A stretch of DNA of 64,000 nucleotides from Burkholderiales bacterium (GTDB taxonomy: Bacteria; Pseudomonadota; Gammaproteobacteria; Burkholderiales; Usitatibacteraceae), in contig JAHCAK010000014.1 in the NCBI GenBank assembly GCA_019634955.1, positions 25,560 to 89,559 of the forward strand, given 5' to 3'. Position numbers and translations under genes: made by a program. Positions 23,412 to 32,237 of the stretch are shown here, one piece after another. Positions within the stretch are counted from its first letter, which is position 1, and each line of letters opens with the position of its first letter. The notes beneath the pieces were generated by a model, which was not told the origin of the DNA, did not search any database, and was given only the letters and a program-made list of their open reading frames with translations.

Positions 23412-25800
23412 ATGAGCGCAGTCCTCGAACCCAAGGCACCGCAGGCGGCGGCCGGAGCGGCCGACGTCGCGGTGAAGCTCGCCTTCTCCAAGAAGATCCA
23501 GGCGGTCACCAACCGTATCCACTCCACGAGCAACGTGGACGAGATCATCCTTGAGGTGTCGCGGGACATCTGCCAGCTGTTCGAGGCCGACCGCATGACC
23601 ATCTACACCATGAGCGAGGACGGCCAGTCCATCGTCTCCAAGGTGAAGACCGGCCTCAATTCGTTCAAGGACATCAAGCTGCCGATCTCCGAGTCCTCGC
23701 TCGCCGGGTTCTGCGCGCTGCACAAGCGCCACATGAACATCAAGGACGTCTACGACGACGCCGAGCTCAAGCAGTTCTCCCCCAACCTCGCATTCCTCAA
23801 GGCCGTCGACCAGCGCACGGGCTACCGCTCCAAGCAGATGCTGATCGCCCCCATCCTGGGCGGCGAGTCGGGAACGGAGCTCATGGGGGTGCTGCAGCTC
23901 ATCAACAGCCTGTCGGGCCAGCCCTTCAGCTCGCTGCACGACGAGGGCGTGATCGAGCTGTCCAAGACGCTCGCGATCGCCTTCCGCGTGCGCCAGCAGA
24001 TGCCGGGGCAGATCGCCTCGAAGTTCGAGTACCTGGTGATCGACAGCATCATCCAGGCGGGCGAACTGGACCTCGCCACCAAGGCCGCCCGCCGCAAGAA
24101 CAAGAACGTCGAGGACATCCTCATCGACGAGTTCCAGGTGAAGCCGCAGGCCATCGGCGCCGCGCTCGCCAAGTTCTTCGGCGTGGAGTACGAGCCGCAC
24201 AAGGGCGACCGCATCAAGCCCATCGACCTGCTGAAGAACCTGAAGCGCGAGTACTGCGAGGCGAACCAGTGGATCCCGCTGGAGGACTCCAAGCAGGGCA
24301 TCATCGTGATGGCCACCGACCCCGAGCGCGTGAGGAACTCGCGCATGGTCGAGAACGTCTTCCCGCGCGCGAAGATCGTCTTCAAGGTGACCACGCAGCG
24401 CGACTTCGGCCAGACGCTCACGCTGTACTTCGGCGGGCCCGCCGCCGACGCGATGGGGTCGGAGTCGATCGGCGATCTCCTCTCCAACCTGGACGACGAG
24501 GAGGAGGCCGGCTCCATCGGCGCCGACGACGTCTCGGCGGCCGCCGACAACGAGCTGGTGAAGCTCGTGAACAAGATCATCGTCGACGCCTACAACCAGG
24601 GCGCCTCCGACATCCACGTCGAGCCGCTGCCCGGCAAGGGAAAGACGGGCGTGCGCTTCCGGAAGGACGGGTCGCTCTCCAACTACATCGAGGTCCCCGC
24701 CTCCTACCGCCAGGCACTGGTCACGCGGCTGAAGATCATGTGCGACCTGGACATCTCGGAGAAGAGGAAGCCCCAGGACGGCAAGATCAAGTTCAAGAAG
24801 TTCGGGCCCCTCGACATCGAGCTGCGCGTGGCGACCATCCCCACCGCCGGCGGCGTCGAGGACGTCGTGATGCGCATCCTCGCGGCCGGCGAGCCGATCC
24901 CGCTGGACAAGCTGGGGCTCCCCACGCAACCTCGAGAAGCTCAAGGCCTGCGTCTCCAAGCCCTACGGCCTCTTCTTCGTGTGCGGGCCGACGGGCTCGG
25001 GCAAGACCACGACGCTGCACTCGGTGCTGGGCTTCCTGAACACGGTCGACACGAAGATCTGGACGGCCGAGGACCCCGTGGAAATCACGCAGAAGGGCCT
25101 GCGCCAGTGCCAGGTGAACCCGAAGGCGGGCTTTACCTTCGCCACCGCCATGAAGGCGTTCCTGCGCGCCGACCCCGACATCATCATGGTGGGGGAAATG
25201 CGCGACAAGGACACGACCTCCATCGGCATCGAGGCCTCGCTCACCGGCCACCTCGTGTTCGCCACGCTGCACACGAACTCCGCGCCCGAGTCGATCATCC
25301 GCCTCCTCGACATGGGCATGGACCCGTTCAACTTCGCCGACGCGCTGCTGGGCATCCTCGCGCAGCGCCTGGCCAAGCGCCTGTGCAAGTGCAAGGAGGC
25401 CTACACGCCCAGCCCCGAGGAGATGAAGCACTTCATCACCGAATACTGCGACGAGCTGAAGAACACGGAGGAGTTCAAGAAGGACATGAACGCGGGTTAC
25501 AAGGGCGTCTTCGACCGCTTCCAGCGCGATTACGGCTTCGGCAAGCCCGAGTTCGTGATGTACCGGGCGAAGGGGTGCGACGCGTGCGGCAACTCCGGCT
25601 ACAAGGGGCGCGTGGGCCTTCACGAGCTCATGGTCGGCACCGACCCGGTGAAGAAGCTGATCCAGGAGCACGCGCGGGTCGCGCAGCTCTTCGCCCAGGC
25701 GCTCTCCGACGGGATGCTCACCCTGAAGATGGACGGCATGGAGAAGGTGCTGCAGGGCGTCACCGACATGAAGCAGGTGCGGGCGGTCTGCATCAAATGA
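23412..25800 (+). CDS. GAF-domain GspE/PilB-like secretion ATPase, reading frame broken
   Basis: The N-terminus carries a GAF domain (about 30-195), then a MshEN/GspE N-terminal region (about 215-330) and the first part of the ATPase up to DKLGL near residue 503. From about 24,927 the reading continues two bases out of frame with NLEKLKACVSKPYG, Walker A GPTGSGKTTTLH, the Asp and His boxes and the zinc motif (CKCKEAY, then CDACGNSGYKGR). Inserting two bases (CGC for C at ACGCAAC) restores one protein of about 796 residues. No other type II secretion or pilus assembly gene is adjacent. Confidence 0.82.
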
Positions 25801-27482
25801 GCGCCGCGGCCGGCATCGGGCGACCGGCGGACCCGGCCCCGCGGCTGGCGGACCTGCAGCATTCGCTCGAGACGCACGTCCTCTCGAAGCTCGAGTACCT
25901 CAACGCGATCGGCGTCGCGCTCTCGCAGGAGCGCGACATCAACCGGCTGCTCGAGACCATCCTCGTCGCCGCGAAGAACCTCACGCGGGCCGACGGCGGC
26001 ACGCTCTACCGCCTGGTCGACGACAGGCTGCACTTCGAGATCATGAGGAACGACAGCCTCGCGATCGCGATGGGCGGCACCTCGGGCACCGCCATCCCGT
26101 TCTACCCCATCCCGCTGCACGACAAGGACGGCAACCCGAACCTCACGATGATCGCCGCCTACGTCGCGATCAACGACCGCACGGTCAACATCGCCGACGC
26201 CTACACCGAGGAGGGCTTCGACTTCTCCGGGACGCGCAACTTCGACAAGCGCACGGGCTACCGCTCGACCTCGTTCCTCACCGTGCCGATGAAGAACCAC
26301 GAGGGCGAGATCATCGGCGTGCTGCAGCTGCTCAACGCCATCGACGCGGGCACGGGCGCGGTCACCGTGTTCAGCGACGAGGACCGGCGCCTGGCCGAAT
26401 CCCTCGCCTCGCAGGCCGCCATCGCGCTCACGAACCGGCTCCTCATCCAGCAGCTGGAAGTGCTCTTCGAGTCGCTGATCGAGCTCATCAACACCGCCAT
26501 CGACGACAAGAGCCCCTACACCGGCGGGCACTGCAAGCGCGTGCCGACCCTCACGATGATGCTCGCCGAGGCCGCGCATGCCTCTGCGGAGGGCCCGCTC
26601 GCCTCCTTCCGGATGACGGACAAGGACCGCTACGAGCTCAAGATCGCGGGCCTGCTGCACGACTGCGGCAAGATCACCACGCCGGTGCACGTCGTGGACA
26701 AGGCGACCAAGCTGCAGACGATATTCGACCGGATCGCGCTGGTGGACACGCGCTTCGAGGTCCTCAAGCGCGAGGCCGAGGCGGCGATGCTGCGCGCGGT
26801 CCTCGCGGCGCGGGAGGCGGAGGACGCCTCGTCCGAGGCGCGCGCGCGCGAGGACTTCGCGGCGAAGGTCCGCCAGTACGACGACGACCGCGAGTTCCTG
26901 CGCCGGACGAACGTCGGCGGCGAGCGCATGAGCCCGGAGGACCAGGCGAGGGTCACGCGGATCGCGCAGTACACCTGGACGGGACCCAGGGGGATGCCGG
27001 AGCGCTTCCTCTCCCGCGACGAGGAGGCGAACCTCAACATCCCCTACGGCACGCTCAACCCGAAGGAGCGCGAGATCATCAACCACCACATCGTGGCCAC
27101 GATCAAGATGCTCGAGGCGCTGCCCTGGCCGAGGCACCTGGTGAACGTGCCCGAGTACGCGGGCGGCCACCACGAGCGGATGGACGGGAAGGGCTATCCA
27201 CGGGGCCTCACGCGGGCGCAGATGAGCGTGCAGGCGCGCATCATGGGCATCGCCGACATCTTCGAGGCGCTCACCGCCAAGGACCGCCCCTACAAGCCCG
27301 GCAAGACCCTCTCCGAATCCCTCGCCATCCTCGCCAAGTTCAAGGAGAACGGCCACATCGACCCCGACCTCTTCGACATCTTCGTGAAGGATCGCGTCTA
27401 CCTGCGCTACGCCCGCGAGTTTCTCGACCCCGAGCAGATCGACGACGTCGACGCCGCGCGGGTGCCGGGGCTGCCGGGATAG
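25797..27482 (+). CDS. GAF and HD-GYP domain phosphohydrolase
   Basis: This 561-residue cytoplasmic protein has a GAF domain (about 40-225) and an HD-GYP domain, which typically hydrolyses cyclic di-GMP or cGAMP. The HD pair is in LLHDCGK (H287, D288), with INHHIVATIKML later and HHERMDGKGYP ending at about 467. HD and GYP are about 177 residues apart, far more than usual, because of a charged, probably coiled-coil insertion (about 310-400). The ATG overlaps the ATPase stop (ATGA), so the two products are likely made together. Confidence 0.88.
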   Translation: MSAAAGIGRPADPAPRLADLQHSLETHVLSKLEYLNAIGVALSQERDINRLLETILVAAKNLTRADGGTLYRLVDDRLHFEIMRNDSLAIAMGGTSGTAIPFYPIPLHDKDGNPNLTMIAAYVAINDRTVNIADAYTEEGFDFSGTRNFDKRTGYRSTSFLTVPMKNHEGEIIGVLQLLNAIDAGTGAVTVFSDEDRRLAESLASQAAIALTNRLLIQQLEVLFESLIELINTAIDDKSPYTGGHCKRVPTLTMMLAEAAHASAEGPLASFRMTDKDRYELKIAGLLHDCGKITTPVHVVDKATKLQTIFDRIALVDTRFEVLKREAEAAMLRAVLAAREAEDASSEARAREDFAAKVRQYDDDREFLRRTNVGGERMSPEDQARVTRIAQYTWTGPRGMPERFLSRDEEANLNIPYGTLNPKEREIINHHIVATIKMLEALPWPRHLVNVPEYAGGHHERMDGKGYPRGLTRAQMSVQARIMGIADIFEALTAKDRPYKPGKTLSESLAILAKFKENGHIDPDLFDIFVKDRVYLRYAREFLDPEQIDDVDAARVPGLPG

Positions 27483-27555
27483 CGGCACGGAACTTGCTGT
27501 CCGACTTGCGCCGCGCCGGCTGGCCGGCGCACCCCATCCCTCCAACGGCCCATCC

Positions 27556-30500
27556 ATGACGACACGCATCCCGGTCGGCGTCTTCTTCGCGCTGTTCACC
27601 ATCTCCGGCTTCGCCGGCCTCATCTACCAGTCGATCTGGAGCCACTACCTCAAGCTCTTCCTCGGCCACGCGGCCTACGCCCAGACGCTCGTCCTTGCGA
27701 TCTTCATGGGCGGGATGGCGCTGGGATCGTGGATCGTCAGCCGCCAGTCCCACCGCATCAGGAGCCTGCTCCTGGGCTACGCCGTCGCCGAGTTCGGCAT
27801 CGGCATTCTCGCGCTCGTGTTCCACGCCGTCTTCGTGGCCGTCACCGGCTGGGCGTTCGACTCGGTGCTGCCGTCCCTCGGAAGCCCGTTCGCGGTCGAC
27901 GCCTTCAAGTGGCTGCTCGCCTCCCTCCTCATCATCCCGGCCTCGATCCTCCTCGGCACCACGTTCCCCCTCATGAGCGCCGGCATCATCCGCCTGTTCC
28001 CGCAGGACAGCGGCCGGGCGCTCTCGATGCTGTACTTCACGAACAGCCTGGGGGCCGCCCTCGGCGTACTCGCGAGCGGCTTCTGGCTCATCGAGCGGCT
28101 CGGCCTGCCCGGCACCATCCTCACCGCGGGCATCCTGAACATCCTCCTCGCGCTCGTCGTCTGGGCGATCACCAAGCGCCTGCCGGAGCATTCCCCGGGG
28201 GCCGCGTCGCGGGCCGGTGCGGGCCTCTCGCCGGGCGGCGCCGGCGCCGTGGCCATCCTGGTGCTCGCCTTCGCCACCGGGGCCGCCTCGTTCGTCTACG
28301 AGATCACCTGGATCCGAATGCTGACGATGGGACTGGGGGCCTCGACCCACGCCTTCGAGGTGATGCTCTCCGCGTTCATCCTGGGCATGGCGCTCGGCGG
28401 CTTCGCCATCCGCAACCGGATCGCCGCCATGAGCCGCGGCATCCACTGGCTCGCGGGGCTGGTGGCCGCCAAGGGGATCTTCGCGATCCTGGCGCTGGGC
28501 GTCTACGTGAACGTGCTGGACATGATGAAGTGGATGATGAGCGGCACGGCGCACTCCGCGGCGGGGTACACGCTCATCACCTTCTTCGGCCAGTTCGCCT
28601 CGATGCTGGTGATGTTCCCGAGCGCCTTCATGGCCGGCATGACGCTGCCCGTGGCCACCAACGTCCTGCTGGACCGCGGCCTGGGGGAGGCCTCCATCGG
28701 CAAGGTCTACGCCGCGAACACGGCCGGCTGCATCTTCGGCGCCTTCTTCGCCACGCACGTCGGCATGGAGCTCCTCGGCGTGAAGGGCCTCACCGGGTTC
28801 GGCGCCGCGCTGGACATCCTCGTGGCGGCCCTCGTCGTCGCGGTCTTCAATCCCGGCGCGCGCCTGCGCGCCGCGGTCGCGGCCCTGGGCCTGGTGATCG
28901 TCGGCTCGACCGTGTACGCCTCGGTCACCTTCGACCAGCTCAAGATGGCCTCCGGCGTGTTCCGGCACGGCACCTTCCTCAATCCCGCCACCACGAGCGT
29001 CGCGTTCTACCGCGACGGCAAGACGGCGACGGTGTCGGTGACGGCGGCGGGCACCAAGCGCGCGATCCAGACCAACGGCAAGCCGGACGCCTCGGTGGAA
29101 CTGGAGAACCGGGCCGCGCCGGCGAGCGACGAGCCGACGATGGTGCTGGCCGGGTCGCTGCCGCTCGCCTTCAAGCCCGACCTGCGCGACGTCGCCATCA
29201 TCGGCTTCGGCTCCGGCCTCACGACGCACACGATCCTCGGAAGCCCCAAGGTGTCGCGCGTGGACACCGTCGAGATCGAGCCCGCGATGGTGGACGGGGC
29301 GCGCCTGTTCATGAAGCGCAACGGCCGCGCCTACACGGACCCGCGCAGCCACATCCGCATCGACGACGCCAAGACGTACTTCGCGGCCACCGGCGCGAAG
29401 TACGACGTGATCATCTCCGAGCCGTCGAACCCCTGGGTGAGCGGCGTCTCCACGCTCTTTTCGGAGGAGTTCTACCGCCAGATCCGGCGCTACCTGAAGG
29501 ACGACGGCCTGCTCGTGCAGTGGGTGCACCTCTACGAGATCAACATCGACCTGGTGAGCACCATCTTCAAGGCGCTCGGCGGCTCCTTCGCCGATTACCG
29601 CGTCTACAACGCGAGCCAGGGCGACGTGATCGTGATCGCGACCGTGAAGGGAAAGTTGCCGGACATGCGTGCGGACCTCTTCGGCTACCGCGAGCTCGCC
29701 GCCGACCTCACGGCGCTCGGCTACCACGGGATCGAGGACCTGAGGCTCGCCGAGCTGGGCTCGCGCCGGGCGCTGGAGCCGCTCTTCCTCGCCTCGGCGT
29801 ACCCGGCCAACTCGGACTTCTTCCCGGTCCTCGACCTCAACGCGGCCCGGTCCCGCTTCATGAACGAGTCCTCGGTGAACCTCCAGGACCTGCGCAAGTC
29901 CTTCACGCCCATCATCGAGTCCGTGGACGGCGACGCGCGCCTGCCGCTGGACCGGGTTCCGGCCCAAGGGGGCGTGGTGCAACCGGGCACGCAGGCCGTC
30001 CAGGCGGCCCGCGACGTGCTGTCGCTGTGGCTTCGCGACGGCGCCGCCGAATCCGCGCTCGCGCCGCAACTCGCCTTGCAGCATCGCCTGGCCCGACAGG
30101 CGCTCGTGGACTGCCGGCTCATGGCGCCCGCCTGGGTCGACATCGTCGAGGACGTGTTTCGCATGACGGCACCGTACCTGGCCGCCGCGGAGATGCGCGC
30201 GCTCGTGGAGAAGCTCTCTTCGTCCAAGTGCATCGCGGGGCTGGGCGAGCGCGAGCGCCTGCGGCTGGGCTACTTCGCGGCGACCGCGATGAGGGACTAC
30301 GCCGAGGTCGCCCGCCTCTCCGAGGCGATGCTCGCTTCCCAGCCCGGCTTCTCGCAGGTGGATGCGGCGGAACTCGTGCGCGCCGGCGCCACCGCGCGGC
30401 TCGCGCTCGGCCGCCCGCAGGAGGCACGCGAGTTCTGGATGCGCCACGCGGGCCGCATCGCCGGGACGGAGAAGCTGCTCATCTCCCGCCTGGTGGCGGC

Positions 30501-30576
30501 CCATCTGCCGGGCGCGAAGCCGGAAGCGGCGCCCGTGCCCCCGGAACCGTCGCCGGTTCCCCAAACACCCCGCTGA
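27556..30576 (+). CDS. Large membrane protein with spermidine-synthase-like domain
   Basis: This 1006-residue protein begins with about 12-14 hydrophobic segments (1-460) in the two-halved arrangement of MFS-like spermidine synthase fusions. A Rossmann domain follows, with the SAM-type loop IGFGSGLTTHTIL near 548 and VDTVEIEPAMVDGARLF. At the place where true aminopropyltransferases have a DSSDP-like catalytic motif it reads ISEPSNPW (near 618), so polyamine synthesis is doubtful. The last 250 residues are helical and TPR-like. It stands alone, 73 bp after the HD-GYP gene. Confidence 0.8.
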   Translation: MTTRIPVGVFFALFTISGFAGLIYQSIWSHYLKLFLGHAAYAQTLVLAIFMGGMALGSWIVSRQSHRIRSLLLGYAVAEFGIGILALVFHAVFVAVTGWAFDSVLPSLGSPFAVDAFKWLLASLLIIPASILLGTTFPLMSAGIIRLFPQDSGRALSMLYFTNSLGAALGVLASGFWLIERLGLPGTILTAGILNILLALVVWAITKRLPEHSPGAASRAGAGLSPGGAGAVAILVLAFATGAASFVYEITWIRMLTMGLGASTHAFEVMLSAFILGMALGGFAIRNRIAAMSRGIHWLAGLVAAKGIFAILALGVYVNVLDMMKWMMSGTAHSAAGYTLITFFGQFASMLVMFPSAFMAGMTLPVATNVLLDRGLGEASIGKVYAANTAGCIFGAFFATHVGMELLGVKGLTGFGAALDILVAALVVAVFNPGARLRAAVAALGLVIVGSTVYASVTFDQLKMASGVFRHGTFLNPATTSVAFYRDGKTATVSVTAAGTKRAIQTNGKPDASVELENRAAPASDEPTMVLAGSLPLAFKPDLRDVAIIGFGSGLTTHTILGSPKVSRVDTVEIEPAMVDGARLFMKRNGRAYTDPRSHIRIDDAKTYFAATGAKYDVIISEPSNPWVSGVSTLFSEEFYRQIRRYLKDDGLLVQWVHLYEINIDLVSTIFKALGGSFADYRVYNASQGDVIVIATVKGKLPDMRADLFGYRELAADLTALGYHGIEDLRLAELGSRRALEPLFLASAYPANSDFFPVLDLNAARSRFMNESSVNLQDLRKSFTPIIESVDGDARLPLDRVPAQGGVVQPGTQAVQAARDVLSLWLRDGAAESALAPQLALQHRLARQALVDCRLMAPAWVDIVEDVFRMTAPYLAAAEMRALVEKLSSSKCIAGLGERERLRLGYFAATAMRDYAEVARLSEAMLASQPGFSQVDAAELVRAGATARLALGRPQEAREFWMRHAGRIAGTEKLLISRLVAAHLPGAKPEAAPVPPEPSPVPQTPR

Positions 30577-30578
30577 GA

Positions 30579-30637
30579 CTTGGCGCCGCGGGGAGGAAAG
30601 TGACGAATTGCGGCAATGCCCGCCGCCTGGCGCCAAG
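30579..30637. repeat. 9-bp inverted repeat upstream of pilA
   Basis: CTTGGCGCC (30579-30587) and GGCGCCAAG (30629-30637) are perfect inverse copies separated by 41 bp. They begin just after the preceding stop codon and lie about 170-230 bp upstream of the sigma-54 promoter, where an activator could bind. They could also be a weak transcript-end stem. The 30638-30790 stretch holds nothing else I can name. Confidence 0.4.
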
Positions 30638-30794
30638 GGCAAGACTCGTGCGGCGGGCACCTCAGCGACTCGAGCCGGTGCTTCGCCGCGGCAAGGGCAA
30701 TCTTCGCGCGGGGAAGAGGCGCAAGCGACTGATTGCTCAGGGGATCCGGGCCGCCGACGGGCGAGGGCCGGGAAGGGCCGCTGCGCAGGGGCCT

Positions 30795-30810
30795 TGGCAC
30801 GCCGATTGCA
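30795..30810 (+). promoter_or_regulatory. Sigma-54 promoter of pilA
   Basis: TGGCACG-CCGA-TTGCA matches the -24/-12 consensus (TGGCACG-N4-TTGCW) at every defined base, with GG at 30796-30797 and GC at 30808-30809, 12 bp apart. The predicted start is near 30820, about 60 bases before the pilA ATG. Major pilin genes are commonly transcribed by RpoN with the PilSR two-component system, which fits. Confidence 0.88.
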
Positions 30811-30814
30811 TGAC

Positions 30815-30849
30815 CCGGGGGCACACTTGAATTGTGTGGGTTCCCCCGG
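30815..30849 (+). other. Stem-loop at the 5' end of the pilA transcript
   Basis: CCGGGGG (30815-30821) pairs with CCCCCGG (30843-30849) and CACAC (30822-30826) with GTGTG (30834-30838), around a 7-base loop, with a 4-base bulge on the 3' side. If transcription starts near 30820, much of this folds at the extreme 5' end and may protect the abundant pilin mRNA. Confidence 0.5.
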
Positions 30850-30881
30850 TCACTGGCCAATTTCCATTAGGAGTCAAACAG

Positions 30882-31355
30882 ATGAAAAAGATCCAACAGG
30901 GCTTCACCCTGATCGAACTGATGATCGTGGTCGCGATCATCGGCATCCTGGCTGCGGTCGCCATCCCGGCGTACCAGGACTACATCAAGCGCTCGAAGGT
31001 CACTGAAGTGAACGCGCTCGCGGGCGCCTGCAAGACCTCGGTCGCGGAGTACGCCGCCTCGAAGAACACCCTGCCCGCCAACGCCGACGAAGCCGGCTGC
31101 ACGCTCGACGCCAAGGGCACCCAGTACGCCTCGGCGCTGACCGTGGCCAAGGGCAAGATCTCCGTGACGATCCGCAACGTCGACGCGGTGAACGTGGACG
31201 GCAAGAACCTCGTCCTCACGCCGACCAGCGACTCCAACCCGCCGAAGACCGCTGCCGCTGACGGCGAGTCGATCCTCGGCTGGCACTGCGGGACCGATGC
31301 GGCCGCCGCGAACTTCAAGTACTTCCCGGCGCCCTGCCGCCAGGCCGGCCTGTAA
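30882..31355 (+). CDS. pilA: Type IV major pilin PilA
   Basis: This 157-residue prepilin has the class IVa leader MKKIQQG, cut before [16 protein letters not shown], with Glu5 of the mature protein present. The hydrophobic helix is followed by a globular domain. A C-terminal disulfide loop (WHC to APC, near residues 138-152) and a second cysteine pair (GAC, AGC near 47 and 71) are visible. AGGAG lies nine bases before the ATG. Expression should depend on the sigma-54 promoter. The accessory gene tfpX follows. Confidence 0.95.
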   Translation: MKKIQQGFTLIELMIVVAIIGILAAVAIPAYQDYIKRSKVTEVNALAGACKTSVAEYAASKNTLPANADEAGCTLDAKGTQYASALTVAKGKISVTIRNVDAVNVDGKNLVLTPTSDSNPPKTAAADGESILGWHCGTDAAAANFKYFPAPCRQAGL

Positions 31356-31377
31356 TCGGCTGAGCTGATCGCAGTCC

Positions 31378-31405
31378 GGAGGGCGGGGAGTGATCCCCGC
31401 CCTCC
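31378..31405 (+). terminator. Hairpin terminator after pilA
   Basis: GGAGGGCGGGG, loop AGTGAT and CCCCGCCCTCC form a perfect 11-bp GC-rich stem, followed by TTCCATTTG. The T tract is weak, so partial read-through into the accessory gene is expected. This would give much pilin and little accessory protein. Confidence 0.7.
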
Positions 31406-31432
31406 TTCCATTTGGGACCCGCGAACCGACTC

Positions 31433-32224
31433 GTGGCCGCCGTCCAGCTTCCCGCATCCGACCCGGCACCGACCCTGTCGCGTTGGAAGGCGTTCGCCAT
31501 CCACCTGTCGATCAGCGCGCTCGTGGCGACGCTCGTCGGCTCGGCGATGTACTTCGTGTGGTATCCCGACCCCCTGTTCGAGGCGATGGGGGGCAACGAG
31601 CTCGTCATGATCCTCATCGGCGTGGACGTGGTCGTGGGGCCGATCGTGACGCTGATCATCTTCAATCCGTCGAAGGGGCGGCGCACGCTCCGCCTCGATC
31701 TCTCGATGATCGCCGCCGCGCAGGCGGCCGCGCTCGCTTACGGCATCTACGTCGTGGCGGAGGCGAGGCCCGTGTACGTGGTCTTCAGCGTGGACCGCTT
31801 CGACGTGGTCGCCGCCAACCAGCTCTTCGAGGAGGACCTCGCGAAGGTGAAGCGCCCGGAGTTCCGCACGGTCCCCTGGGGCAGGCCGCCGGTCATCGCC
31901 GTGGAGATGCCGAGCGATCCCGACGAGCAGCTGAGCGTGATCGCGTGGGCGGCCTCGGGCCAGGACCTGCAGGTCTTTCCGCAGCATTACCGGCCGTATG
32001 CGGAGCTCGCGCCCCTCGCGCTCAAGCGCGCGAAGCCCCTCGCGGACCTGCGCCGCCGGCACGCGGCCGAGGCCGCCGCGATCGATGCCGCCCTCGCCCG
32101 GCTGGGGCGCCGCATCGAGGACACGGCCTACCTTCCCCTCAAGGCGAGGAACAGGGACATGACCGTGCTGCTCGATGCGAAGACGGGCGCGGTGGCCGGT
32201 TTCGCCAAGGTGAACCCCTGGTAG
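31433..32224 (+). CDS. TfpX/TfpZ family type IV pilin accessory protein
   Basis: This inner-membrane protein of about 263 residues has two to three N-terminal membrane helices starting at RWKAFAIHLSISALVATL. The family segment FVWYPDPLFEAMGG and LIGVDVVVGPIVTLIIF follow, then a periplasmic C-terminal domain. TfpX/TfpZ proteins assist assembly or modification of the neighbouring pilin. I prefer GTG 31433, which gives the short N-terminus normal for the family. A TTG at 31412, at the foot of the terminator hairpin, would add seven residues. Confidence 0.85.
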   Translation: MAAVQLPASDPAPTLSRWKAFAIHLSISALVATLVGSAMYFVWYPDPLFEAMGGNELVMILIGVDVVVGPIVTLIIFNPSKGRRTLRLDLSMIAAAQAAALAYGIYVVAEARPVYVVFSVDRFDVVAANQLFEEDLAKVKRPEFRTVPWGRPPVIAVEMPSDPDEQLSVIAWAASGQDLQVFPQHYRPYAELAPLALKRAKPLADLRRRHAAEAAAIDAALARLGRRIEDTAYLPLKARNRDMTVLLDAKTGAVAGFAKVNPW

Positions 32225-32237
32225 GCGCGCCGCCGCG

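Noticed and set aside
24900..24960. Programmed ribosomal frameshift in the GspE-like gene
   Set aside because: The site (CCC ACG CAA C) is not a slippery heptamer and the needed shift is two bases. An indel explains it better.
23412..25800. Type II secretion operon
   Set aside because: Only the ATPase is present. No gspF, gspG or secretin-like gene is adjacent.
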